Shown: positions 23,682 to 31,824 of the stretch, piece by piece | Layout: the number at the start of each line of letters is the position of its first letter | Position numbering within the stretch: the stretch's first letter is position 1 | Assembly (NCBI GenBank): GCA_944389025.1 | Contig: CALXKU010000023.1 | Location: 1-39,580 of the forward strand | Length of the DNA stretch: 39,580 nt | Direction: 5' to 3' | From: an uncultured Spirochaetaceae bacterium | GTDB lineage: Bacteria; Spirochaetota; Spirochaetia; Sphaerochaetales; Sphaerochaetaceae | Notes under the pieces: model-generated | The model's input: only the letters and a program-made list of their open reading frames with translations | Told to the model about the DNA's origin: nothing | The model's database searches: none | Position numbers and translations under genes: made by a program

Positions 23682-23756
23682 TGAATTGATTTTGCATGAT
23701 TTGAATCGATTCTGAATTGTTTATGTAATGTTTTGAATCGATTTTGAATTGATTTC
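23672..23756. repeat. Run of about eight 11-bp units, consensus GAATTGATTTT
   Basis: Units start at 23672, 23683, 23694 (short, degenerate), 23703, 23714, 23725 (degenerate), 23735 and 23746. Six of the eight begin GAATyG. The spacing is near one DNA helical turn, and A/T tracts recur in phase. It lies between the DUF308 terminator and the his leader. Unit length is far too short for CRISPR. Phased A/T tracts suggest DNA bending or a multi-site binding platform. Confidence 0.6.
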
Positions 23757-23762
23757 TCTACT

Positions 23763-23794
23763 AAAACCAACGCCCCACCAGAATGATGAGGCGT
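23763..23794 (-). terminator. Terminator of the DUF308 gene
   Basis: On the minus strand ACGCC pairs with GGCGT (+ 23790-23794 and 23770-23774), extended by a few inner pairs, and is followed by TTGGTTTTAG. It starts 22 nt after the stop codon. Confidence 0.55.
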
Positions 23795-23815
23795 GCGATG
23801 AGGGGGGAAATGCAA

Positions 23816-24382
23816 TCACTTTTCTTCTTCATATTCGGCTATTATCTCATCCTTTCCAGATCTATAGGAGAGAACGGAGAAGACCATGAAAAGAACGGAG
23901 AATATGAGGATTATGATTGCAGCGATCTTAATGAATGTCGATGATATGAAAGATGGGAAGAAAAACATTATTATTGAAAAGACATAGCGTAGAACCACAT
24001 CGAGAGCAAGGATGTCGGTAAAGCCAAGCCTTCTGAGGACAATGTAATCAACAGTATCGCTCAATGCGGTCAAGAGCAGATCCACAGCAACGATGTACAC
24101 CACTACTTTCATGATGATGTCCGGCCGGCTGAACGAGAGGAAGATGAGAATCACGGAAAGAATTATGTTCACAGCGTTCTTCACCACGGAGAACGTCTGA
24201 AGCCTGTTCGGAATCACATCAACCTTCAGTATGACATAAAGTTCCCTGAGAGCCCCATAGAGTATGTAAAGGGCAATCATAAAAAACAGAATCGTCGTGA
24301 CCCGAGCAGGGAATGCAAGCATGAAAATTGACAGAATAAGCGGTATTGCGGCAAAAAGAATAGAGGATACTAACTTTTTCAT
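23816..24382 (-). CDS. DUF308/HdeD-like six-helix membrane protein
   Basis: A 188-residue integral membrane protein with about six hydrophobic helices (SILFAAIPLILSIFMLAFPA, TILFFMIALYILYGAL, and four more) and a short charged C-terminal tail (IIAEYEEEK). This topology and the LILSIFMLAFP...LYILYGAL pattern fit the HdeD/DUF308 family of unknown function, associated with acid stress in enterobacteria. GAGGTAGGA precedes the ATG. It is divergent from the HAD gene with only 47 bases between them, so their promoters must overlap. Confidence 0.7.
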   Translation of the reverse strand: MKKLVSSILFAAIPLILSIFMLAFPARVTTILFFMIALYILYGALRELYVILKVDVIPNRLQTFSVVKNAVNIILSVILIFLSFSRPDIIMKVVVYIVAVDLLLTALSDTVDYIVLRRLGFTDILALDVVLRYVFSIIMFFFPSFISSTFIKIAAIIILIFSVLFMVFSVLSYRSGKDEIIAEYEEEK

Positions 24383-24429
24383 TTTTCCTACCTCTTTTAA
24401 ATAATACCACGATTTTGTAGCATAAGGCC

Positions 24430-25113
24430 ATGTTAAACCTTCTTTTTGATGCGGATGGAACGCTATACGATTTCAAGGCAACGGAGAATATCGCGCTTGG
24501 CATGGTATTCGACCACTACGGTATAGATTATAACAAGGAAAATATAGACATCTATCATGATAGGAACTCAAGACTATGGGAGATGTATGAGAAAGGGGAA
24601 ATCAGGCAGGATACGATAGCATGGAAACGCTTTGAGGATTTCTTTTCTGAAATCGGCAAAGAGGCCGATGCACACGAGGCGGGGAATTACTACATAGACC
24701 GTCTTGCCGAGAACGGCATAATGATTGACGGAGCCATAGCCCTGCTTGAGAAACTTTATGGGAAACACAGGCTTTACATCATCACTAACGGGATTGCGAA
24801 GACCCAGCATGGCAGGATAGATGGTACGGACACGAGAAAATACTATGAGAGGATTTTCATCTCCACGGAGATGGGAGTTCAGAAACCGGACAGGGCGTTC
24901 TTCGACATGGTCCTTAAGGAGACCGGAATTGACAAAAGAAGGACACTAGTCATAGGTGATAGCGAAAAAAGCGATATCCTTGGTGCAGCCAACTCAGGGA
25001 TGAGAAGCATATTCATCTCATTCAAAGGGGAGAGAAGCGACCTTGCAACAGCATCCGTATCATCCTATGCCGAACTTTTAGAGTATATCGACAAGTTCGA
25101 CCTCGAAAATTAA
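24430..25113 (+). CDS. HAD-superfamily hydrolase, YjjG/YfnB type
   Basis: A 227-residue HAD phosphatase with an alpha-helical cap. Motif I is FDADGTLYDF (nucleophile and acid/base Asp), motif II IITNG, motif III Lys in QKPDRAFFDM and motif IV VIGDSEKSDILGAANSG. The EMGVQKPD and GDSEKSDI strings are typical of YjjG-like noncanonical nucleotide 5'-monophosphatases. AAGG precedes ATG 24430. Its last 36 bases overlap the convergent FKBP gene. Substrate class is likely but not certain. Confidence 0.87.
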   Translation: MLNLLFDADGTLYDFKATENIALGMVFDHYGIDYNKENIDIYHDRNSRLWEMYEKGEIRQDTIAWKRFEDFFSEIGKEADAHEAGNYYIDRLAENGIMIDGAIALLEKLYGKHRLYIITNGIAKTQHGRIDGTDTRKYYERIFISTEMGVQKPDRAFFDMVLKETGIDKRRTLVIGDSEKSDILGAANSGMRSIFISFKGERSDLATASVSSYAELLEYIDKFDLEN

Positions 25114-25824
25114 GAGCTCATTAGGGCCTATTGATGAGATCCCGTTCTCCCCATAACCGAGAGACGGGTGTATCCAGAACCGGAAACGCTCCCCTTTCTT
25201 CATAAGCAGGATTCCTTCCCTCGCCCCTTCGATAAGGTCGACAACAGGGATTTCAGCCCCGATTCCGCGGTCATAACTCGATTCAACGATCTGCCCGTTA
25301 AGCAGCGTCATCTTGTAGTCTATGAGCACCGTGTCATCCTCTTTTGGGCGTGGAGCATCCTCAACAGCTCTTACGACCTCATACTCAAGACCGCTTGAGG
25401 TCGTAATGACACCGCTTCTTTTCCCGTTTACATCAAGAAACTCATCAGCCTCCTTAAGATTCTCCTCGCTCTTTCTCTCATACTCTATGCTCGCCTCCTC
25501 CAGCATCCTGTTCTGATACTCGAGGAAAATCGCATCAAGCTCCTCATCCGTAAAGAACGAAGAAGAGTAATAGTCGAGGAAACCGCGGGCAAAATAGAGG
25601 GCATCAACATCCTGACTTGCTCTCTCAAGGCTTTCTGCAAGAAGGTTGCCATATGCGTAGCTGAACCTCTCATCAAGGTTCTCCGGAACACCAAGGGTAT
25701 CAATGTCATATGAAGAATGCCCCATCTCCTCCCTGATGACAGGGGAATAGGAGTTCTCACCTTCCTTGGTGCAGGACATAAGAAAAAGAGTGATGACTAC
25801 TAAAAGGAGAATAAGTTTTCTCAT
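25078..25824 (-). CDS. FKBP-type peptidyl-prolyl isomerase lipoprotein
   Basis: A 248-residue envelope lipoprotein. The lipobox LFLMSC places the lipidated Cys at residue 18. Residues ~50-130 are a helical FkpA-like dimerisation domain (FSYAYGNLLAESLERASQD). Residues ~155-248 are the FKBP domain (DDTVLIDYKMTLLNGQIVESS, GAREGILLMKKGERFRFWI, LGYGENG, LIFEVELVDI). It probably helps fold outer-envelope proteins. It follows the fumarase genes by 27 nt and is likely the tail of that operon. The Shine-Dalgarno is weak. Confidence 0.92.
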   Translation of the reverse strand: MRKLILLLVVITLFLMSCTKEGENSYSPVIREEMGHSSYDIDTLGVPENLDERFSYAYGNLLAESLERASQDVDALYFARGFLDYYSSSFFTDEELDAIFLEYQNRMLEEASIEYERKSEENLKEADEFLDVNGKRSGVITTSSGLEYEVVRAVEDAPRPKEDDTVLIDYKMTLLNGQIVESSYDRGIGAEIPVVDLIEGAREGILLMKKGERFRFWIHPSLGYGENGISSIGPNELLIFEVELVDIL

Positions 25825-25851
25825 ATCAACAGCCTAGCATGTGAAACGGGC

Positions 25852-26385
25852 TCAGGACAAGGAATACGGGCACCGCCCGAGTGAGTCTATCACGCAGATT
25901 GTCGGGAAATCCTCAACCTCGAGCTTTAGCAGCGCCTCAGGTCCAAGGTCCTCGAATGCGACAACCTCGGCCTTTTTTATCCGCTCAGAATAAAGTGCAC
26001 CACATCCTCCGAAAGCCTGAAGATAAAGACCGGAGTACTTAACGATAGCCTCCCTGACCTCCTTCTTTCTCGGCCCCTTACCCACCATCAGAAGAAGGCC
26101 TTCCCTCATAAGAGCGGGGGAATAAGGATCCATTCTCTGACTAGTAGTGGGACCGGCAGAGCCGAGTGCGAAACCTGGAACGCGTGGAGACGGCCCCATA
26201 TAATAAATACCGTTACCTTTAAAAGGGAAAGGAAGGCTCTCTTTCTCCTCTATCATGATGCTTAGCCTCTTATGCACCTGGTCCCGGCCGACATAAAGCG
26301 TTCCGCTTAAAAGGACATAATCCCCCGCTTCAATTCTTTTCAGTTCCTCTGCGTTCCCATAAGGGAGAATCAGTCTTCTTTCCAT
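25852..26385 (-). CDS. Class I fumarate hydratase, beta subunit (C-terminal domain)
   Basis: A 177-residue partner of the Fe-S hydro-lyase. SAGPTTSQRMDPYSPAL carries the KGPTTSxRMD-like substrate motif, and FGGCGALYSERI is the second conserved block. The frame extends to 26430, but ATG 26383-26385 follows GGAGG and begins at the family's usual start. It overlaps the alpha gene by 16 nt. L-tartrate dehydratase is a close alternative; nothing in the neighbourhood points to tartrate. Confidence 0.92.
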   Translation of the reverse strand: MERRLILPYGNAEELKRIEAGDYVLLSGTLYVGRDQVHKRLSIMIEEKESLPFPFKGNGIYYMGPSPRVPGFALGSAGPTTSQRMDPYSPALMREGLLLMVGKGPRKKEVREAIVKYSGLYLQAFGGCGALYSERIKKAEVVAFEDLGPEALLKLEVEDFPTICVIDSLGRCPYSLS

Positions 26386-27221
26386 AACTCCTCCCCAACT
26401 GCGATATGAGCCTTCCTGTCCGCCCAGCATGAGATTGAAAGGGCAACAGGTAGCCCGGCGATATGAGTCGGAGTGTAGAGGATGTTCACCTCGAGAGCGG
26501 TTGCTTTCCCCCCAAGACCGCCAGCACCGATTGAGAGCTCATTCACCCTCTCCAGTATCTCCTCCTCTAAATCCGAATACCTCTCGTCTTTGTGCCTTAC
26601 CTTGGCTATCAAGGCTTTCTTGCTTAACAATGCCGCCCTGTCAACAGAACCACCAATACCGATGCCGAGAAACATCGGGGGACACGGTTTGCCACCAGCC
26701 TCCCTAACCATGTCAACAACGGCATTCACAACACCATCCTTTCCTGCCGTAGGATTCAAAGTGCGTACAGCTGAACAGTTCTCGCTACCAAAACCCTTTA
26801 AGAGGATATCAATAGTGCTTACCTTTCCCTCTATGAGCTCTATGGTGATTACAGGGGGCATGTTCGTCCCTGTGTTACACCTGTCGAAAACGGGCTCGCT
26901 AACTATGCTCTTACGAAAAAGCCCCTCTTCCGCAGCTTTGGAAAGTGCTCTCTCTGTAGTATCGACAAGATCGGAGAGCGGATATGGAGAGTCCTTGGCA
27001 TAGGATATCAGGGTCCAGAAAAGCCCGGTATCCTGGCAGAGCGGAAGACCTGTCTTTCCTGCGATATCGATATTATCAAGAATCGCCTTCAGTACGATTC
27101 TTGCCTCAGCCTTCTCCTCCCTCTCATATGCCGCTTTTATAGCTGCAGCGACATCTGGAGGAAGGGTGCGTGAGGCTTCAATCACTTTCTCTTTTATCTC
27201 TTTTTCAAGCTTTTGCAACAT
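26370..27221 (-). CDS. Class I fumarate hydratase, alpha subunit (Fe-S)
   Basis: A 283-residue subunit holding the oxygen-sensitive [4Fe-4S] cluster. The three Cys are visible in GLPLCQDTGLF, GSENCSAVR and GGKPCPPMFLGIGIGG. It interconverts fumarate and malate with the beta subunit. The frame is open to 27302, but ATG 27219-27221 (MLQKLEKEI) follows GGGAGGG, so I use it. It overlaps the radical SAM gene by 17 nt. Two-subunit enzymes are typical of anaerobes. Confidence 0.93.
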   Translation of the reverse strand: MLQKLEKEIKEKVIEASRTLPPDVAAAIKAAYEREEKAEARIVLKAILDNIDIAGKTGLPLCQDTGLFWTLISYAKDSPYPLSDLVDTTERALSKAAEEGLFRKSIVSEPVFDRCNTGTNMPPVITIELIEGKVSTIDILLKGFGSENCSAVRTLNPTAGKDGVVNAVVDMVREAGGKPCPPMFLGIGIGGSVDRAALLSKKALIAKVRHKDERYSDLEEEILERVNELSIGAGGLGGKATALEVNILYTPTHIAGLPVALSISCWADRKAHIAVGEELWKED

Positions 27222-28182
27222 ATTGCGAACCCTCCCATAGGCCCTCAGTTTCCATCTTTTTCTCAAGCATGGCAATGAATTTCGACTTATCGGGGAAATC
27301 ACGCGGTGCGATCAGGCGGTGTGCCGGAGTCTCGCTTATAAGGCGCTGTATCACGATATCAGGGCGAAGATGTGCGAGGAATGAGGAGACGGCATCAAGA
27401 TACTCCAGAGTAGATAAAAGCCTTATCTTCCCGCTCTCATATTCGACTTCGAACCGTGTTCCCCCCGCGATATCAAGGTTATGAATCTTAACCGCATCCG
27501 AATAGCGGTTCACGGCATCCGCGGTTGATAAAAAATCCTCCATTCCTTCTCCCGGGAGGCCGAGTATGACATGGGTCGACAAAAACAGTCCATGCTCCTT
27601 CACCCTCCTTGCCGCATCGAAATAGGAGGCAGCATCATGTCCGCGGTTGATAAGCTTAAGAGTGTTGTCATTCGCACTCTGGAGTCCAAGCTCTATCTCA
27701 ACATCAACACCTCTCTTCTTATATGAGGAGATTAGAGAGAGCTTATCATCTTCAAGACAGTCGGGACGTGTGGAGATTATCATCTCCTTGAACGGTCCGT
27801 ATGAGAGAGCCTCATCATATACCGCTTTAAGATGATCCACAGTTCCATAAGTGTTCGTGAAAGACTGGAAATAGATGCTGTACGCACTCTCCCCGTAGCG
27901 ACGGCGAATGAACGCCCTGCCTTTCTCAATCTGCTTGCCGATATCCTGGCTGCAGTGCGGAGCTGAATTTGCAACAGAGCTGTCATAGCTTGAATCGTGA
28001 TGGAATGCGCTCTCACCGCTCCTCTGGTAGACTGCAACAGCACCAGTTCCATCACAGAACGCACAGCCACCCATTCTGTCTTTTCTGCGATTGGGACAGG
28101 AAAAGCCCGCATCAACGCCAATGCGGAATACGTTCTGCCCATATTTTTTCCTAAGATAATCGGAGTACGTGTTCCATCTCAT
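27205..28182 (-). CDS. Radical SAM protein, YhcC/TIGR01212 family
   Basis: A 325-residue radical SAM enzyme. The cluster Cys are spread over FSCPNRRKDRMGGCAFC; the YhcC family has this expanded CX11CX2C-type spacing. YFQSFTNTYG, IISTRPDCL, IELGLQSANDNTLK and HVILGLPGEGMEDF are barrel strands typical of the family. Its reaction is unknown to me. It overlaps the patatin gene upstream by 4 nt (ATGA-like junction) and the fumarase gene downstream. Confidence 0.9.
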   Translation of the reverse strand: MRWNTYSDYLRKKYGQNVFRIGVDAGFSCPNRRKDRMGGCAFCDGTGAVAVYQRSGESAFHHDSSYDSSVANSAPHCSQDIGKQIEKGRAFIRRRYGESAYSIYFQSFTNTYGTVDHLKAVYDEALSYGPFKEMIISTRPDCLEDDKLSLISSYKKRGVDVEIELGLQSANDNTLKLINRGHDAASYFDAARRVKEHGLFLSTHVILGLPGEGMEDFLSTADAVNRYSDAVKIHNLDIAGGTRFEVEYESGKIRLLSTLEYLDAVSSFLAHLRPDIVIQRLISETPAHRLIAPRDFPDKSKFIAMLEKKMETEGLWEGSQYVAKA

Positions 28183-30353
28183 ACGAATTCAAGCCCCAGA
28201 GAGAATGTTCCGCGATGCGTTATATCGACAAAAGCCATCAAATCCCCCATATCGGTTCTTTTTCCGATTCTTAGTGAGAATCCCCCGTCCAGAGAGTCTA
28301 TCAAGGCAAAAGGTATCAAGTTCCCACTGCGCTCCCAGAGGCGGGATGAGCTCTCATTCACTTCATACCCCTCTGCGAAAATACCTACGTCCATGAAGAC
28401 CGAATCCGTGAAAAGGACACGCCCCCCAACCTCAAGCATGAGATAATCCCGTGTCAGACGTCCACTCCTGTTTGTCACATAACTTCTTCCAAGGTACTCA
28501 TTCCCCCTGAGAGTATCAGCCTCCCCATTGATGAATAACCTTGTGGATTCAACGAATGAAGGTAATATGCTCTCGAAGCTCAGCTTGATATCATACATGA
28601 GCGGTGCTCTAAGATAGATAGCTGAATCAAAATCGATATCCAGTCCCGAATCATGGAGATCGGATGTATCAAGGGTGCGATATTTGAGGTTGAAATTAAC
28701 CTTGGGATCGAAGAACGCCCTGCGAGGTATATCGCTATGACCATCAATGGATTTAACGCTTCCTAGCGATGTGATATCGAAATCCAGTGAGAACTCGAGA
28801 CGGAGTCTTGAAAGATATTCGTATGCGAAACCGCTTTCCGCAGAAAAAAGGAAATCGGAGGTGTTCATCCTGTCAATGCGGTCAGATACCGAGAGCATTG
28901 AAAGGTCTCCGACACCGAGGCGCAGAGAAGCGAAGAATGACCATGAAGCACCAAAATCATACTGGTAATTGGCAAAGAGCGCCGTATACGATGTGACGTC
29001 AAGCCCAGCAATAAGCTTTCCATATGAGGAAGGGAGCATTATGTCGAAAAATGCACTTAAATGAGGAATGAAATAAAAGAGTGTTCCCTGCTTGGACGAA
29101 AGAGAACTCTTCACACCCATCTCGATATTAGCGCCCAGAGATACTGAGGATGGGAGTGTGGGAAAACTCTCACTTCTTATGACTATCACACCATCGTATA
29201 TGTCATATCCTATGCTTTTCAGCCCTTCCTCGGTCTTTATGTATTCAAGAGCCCTCTCGAATTCGGCAGTCAAGGCCTCGTCAGCACTCTTTCCCTGGAA
29301 ATAACTGAAGATGTTGGAATACCTCTCGAGATGAGGATAGACTATCGACCTTATTGTAAAAGGGGCACGGTCAAAGTAAGAGAGAGGCCTCTCTCTTACC
29401 CCAAGCTCCAGAGAGAGGGCATCAAACACATCCTGATTATCCTCTACGGCCTTTCTTCCAACCTCGCGTATCTCCTCCGCCCTTCCGAAGTCAAGCACAC
29501 CGAACGACGAAATCTCAGGGACTATCACATAGTCCGCATAGATGTAATTCTTCTCTGTATTGGGTGTCGTAACAAGGTCAAGCGTCTGTGTGGCAACTCC
29601 CGAAAGGGTGTCGATATCATAATATATCTTTCCTTCGTTGTGCTCCTTATAGACGTCATTGAGATCGACGGCAAGAACCACATCCGCACCGAGAGCGCGA
29701 GCCAGATCCGTAGGCATATTGTTCACCATGCCACCATCTATGACATACTTTCCTTCAATCGTCCTTGCAGGGGCAAATACGATCGGAATGGCCATAGAGC
29801 CACGCATTGCGCTATAAAGTGAGCCGAATGAATATATTATCTCATCCCCGCTCTCAAGATCGGTACCGACTGCACGGTATGGAATCGAAAGTTCATCGAA
29901 ATCCCTTATTCCCAGTACTCTTATAAGATTCGTTCTCAAGAATGAGGCAACATGCTGATCATCGATTATCCCGTTAGCAGCACCCACCCTGTCTGAAGCG
30001 AAATCGAGGGTGTAAATGTTCGACAGTGGTATCTCATCCCCACCTGAAAGCTCATGAGCCCCACTTCTTGAATATATGTGGAGAAAGAGATCCATAAGAT
30101 CGGTGGACATTATGAGGTCCTCAAGCTCCTCTCCTGAGTATCCTGCGGCATAGAATGCACCAACTAATGCCCCAATGCTTGTTCCGATGACATAATCGGG
30201 ATAAAGGCCGCGCCTGTCCAGCTCCTTAAGTATCTCTATATCTGCAATCCCCTTTGCCCCACCACCTGAGAGAACGAGGGCGAAGGTCTTATCGCCAGCA
30301 AAAAGGGAGAGGGATAAAAAAATGGCAAGAATGAGAGACGCGAGCTTTTTCAT
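28179..30353 (-). CDS. Patatin-like phospholipase with C-terminal outer-membrane barrel (type Vd-like)
   Basis: A 724-residue envelope protein. A signal peptide covers residues 1-19 (LASLILAIFLSLSLFA). The patatin domain follows: oxyanion loop GGGAKG at 30-35, nucleophile Ser59 in GTSIG and the DGG dyad Asp in YVIDGGMVNN near 210. Residues ~325-400 resemble a single POTRA domain, and ~410-724 is rich in alternating beta strands ending FSLGLEFV, as in a 16-strand barrel. This layout matches patatin-type autotransporters such as PlpD. The phospholipase would be exposed at, or released from, the cell surface. It starts 3 nt after the fmt stop. Confidence 0.87.
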   Translation of the reverse strand: MKKLASLILAIFLSLSLFAGDKTFALVLSGGGAKGIADIEILKELDRRGLYPDYVIGTSIGALVGAFYAAGYSGEELEDLIMSTDLMDLFLHIYSRSGAHELSGGDEIPLSNIYTLDFASDRVGAANGIIDDQHVASFLRTNLIRVLGIRDFDELSIPYRAVGTDLESGDEIIYSFGSLYSAMRGSMAIPIVFAPARTIEGKYVIDGGMVNNMPTDLARALGADVVLAVDLNDVYKEHNEGKIYYDIDTLSGVATQTLDLVTTPNTEKNYIYADYVIVPEISSFGVLDFGRAEEIREVGRKAVEDNQDVFDALSLELGVRERPLSYFDRAPFTIRSIVYPHLERYSNIFSYFQGKSADEALTAEFERALEYIKTEEGLKSIGYDIYDGVIVIRSESFPTLPSSVSLGANIEMGVKSSLSSKQGTLFYFIPHLSAFFDIMLPSSYGKLIAGLDVTSYTALFANYQYDFGASWSFFASLRLGVGDLSMLSVSDRIDRMNTSDFLFSAESGFAYEYLSRLRLEFSLDFDITSLGSVKSIDGHSDIPRRAFFDPKVNFNLKYRTLDTSDLHDSGLDIDFDSAIYLRAPLMYDIKLSFESILPSFVESTRLFINGEADTLRGNEYLGRSYVTNRSGRLTRDYLMLEVGGRVLFTDSVFMDVGIFAEGYEVNESSSRLWERSGNLIPFALIDSLDGGFSLRIGKRTDMGDLMAFVDITHRGTFSLGLEFV

Positions 30354-30356
30354 GAA

Positions 30357-31283
30357 TTACCCCAGCTTTGCTCCTATTATGCCCCTGTTCCCGTTCACAA
30401 AGGAAAGAGCATCCATTTCTTTTCTGCTTGGAGCCTGAAGTCTTGTTACATATAAATAGTAATCCTCAGTGGCGACCTTGAGCCCTTTTTTCTTATCAAG
30501 GGCGACAACCGTACCGGGCTCTTCAGTGCACCTTTCCGATAAGGAGAATGCAGAGCCGTATACGGCTGAGAGATAAAGGCGCTCTGAGCCATAGCTTACA
30601 TACGCCTTAGGCCATGGATAGCTTGCCCTGATAAGAGCATGTATCCTCTCTGCAGGCATTGAGAATGATATCTCCCCATCCTCCTTTTTGAGCATCCTTG
30701 AATAGCTTGCTTCCCCCTCCTGCTTATATGGGGTGAGGCTATCAAGCTGGGAGAAGACCTCCTCGGAAAATGAGGCGGCAAGATTGGAAACCCTCTCCTC
30801 CAAGCTCTCAAGCGTCTCAGTACCATCCAATGGGAATGTCATTGCTTTAAGAATGGCCCCGCTATCGACCTCGAGAGCAATCTCCTGGAGGCTGATTCCT
30901 CCGATTCTGTCAAGATTCCTTATGCTCTCATAAAGGGGAGCGCATCCCCTGTATTTTGGAAGCAGTGAGGGGTGTATGTTGTATTTATGCTCGAAAAGGG
31001 AGAGGAATTTCGGTCCGAATATCTTACCATAACAGAAAGAGAGGAGAGTATCACATCCAAGTTTGGATATCACATTCCTCGCCTCAGTTCTCAGACTCTC
31101 CATCTGATAGCACTCAATTCCAAGCTCCCTTGCCTTGATCTTTATAGGAGGTTCTATGAGCCGTCCACCCCTTCCTCCGCGCTCGTCCAAAGTTGTAAGC
31201 ACAGCCCTAACAAGGCCCATCTCATTAAGTTTTTCCAAGGTGGGAACAGCGATACTTCCCGTAGCGGCAAATAATATTTTCAA
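30357..31283 (-). CDS. fmt: Methionyl-tRNA formyltransferase
   Basis: A 308-residue formyltransferase that formylates initiator Met-tRNA. The catalytic Asn/His are in YNIHPSLLPKYRGCAP and the Asp in ALEVDSGAIL. The C-terminal OB-like part (~205-308) is present. The only sensible start is TTG at 31281-31283, giving MKILFAATGS; AAGGA lies about 8 nt upstream. The TTG overlaps the def stop as TTGA, so the two genes are coupled. Confidence 0.95.
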   Translation of the reverse strand: MKILFAATGSIAVPTLEKLNEMGLVRAVLTTLDERGGRGGRLIEPPIKIKARELGIECYQMESLRTEARNVISKLGCDTLLSFCYGKIFGPKFLSLFEHKYNIHPSLLPKYRGCAPLYESIRNLDRIGGISLQEIALEVDSGAILKAMTFPLDGTETLESLEERVSNLAASFSEEVFSQLDSLTPYKQEGEASYSRMLKKEDGEISFSMPAERIHALIRASYPWPKAYVSYGSERLYLSAVYGSAFSLSERCTEEPGTVVALDKKKGLKVATEDYYLYVTRLQAPSRKEMDALSFVNGNRGIIGAKLG

Positions 31284-31789
31284 ACCTTGTTCCTTTTCTT
31301 CCTGTTCTTCTTCCTGAACGCCTTCTCGACTTTCTCCTTCTCCTCAGGGGTGAGATGGTCTATGAAAAGAGTCTTATTCAGGTGATCATTCTCATGCTGT
31401 ATGACCCTAGCAAGAAGGCCATCTGCATCAATTGTGAAATACTTTCCATTCACATCCTGAGCTTGTACGCGAACACGGAGCGGGCGTATGACCTCGCGGT
31501 AGAACCCTGGAATAGAAAGGCATCCTTCCTCGTACGGTCCCTCCTCTATGCTCGTCTCAATTATCTCGGGATTAATGAACACATACTTCGAATCATCCCC
31601 ACGGCGGAGATCAACGACAAAGAACTTCTTGCTGACCCCTACCTGTGGTGCGGCAAGTCCGACACCGTCAGCTTCTATCAGAGTGTCGAACATCGCGTCT
31701 ATAAGCATTCTCAGCGAGCTGTCGAAAGAAGTTACCTTCTTCGTCTCCTCTCTTAAAACTTCATCATCAAGGGTATAAATATCTAACAT
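31280..31789 (-). CDS. def: Peptide deformylase
   Basis: A 169-residue metalloenzyme that removes formyl groups from new proteins. All three motifs are intact: GVGLAAPQVG, EEGCLSIPG and QHENDHLNK (metal Cys and HExxH). The C-terminus is unusually basic (RKKNRKKRNKV), which could help ribosome contact. GGGAG precedes the ATG. It is paired with fmt, as in many bacteria. Confidence 0.97.
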   Translation of the reverse strand: MLDIYTLDDEVLREETKKVTSFDSSLRMLIDAMFDTLIEADGVGLAAPQVGVSKKFFVVDLRRGDDSKYVFINPEIIETSIEEGPYEEGCLSIPGFYREVIRPLRVRVQAQDVNGKYFTIDADGLLARVIQHENDHLNKTLFIDHLTPEEKEKVEKAFRKKNRKKRNKV

Positions 31790-31824
31790 ACTCCCAATAT
31801 AGCATCAAAAGGAGAAATTGTGCA

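Noticed and set aside
23672-23756. CRISPR array
   Set aside because: The repeat unit is only ~11 bp, contiguous and without unique spacers, and no cas genes are in the window.
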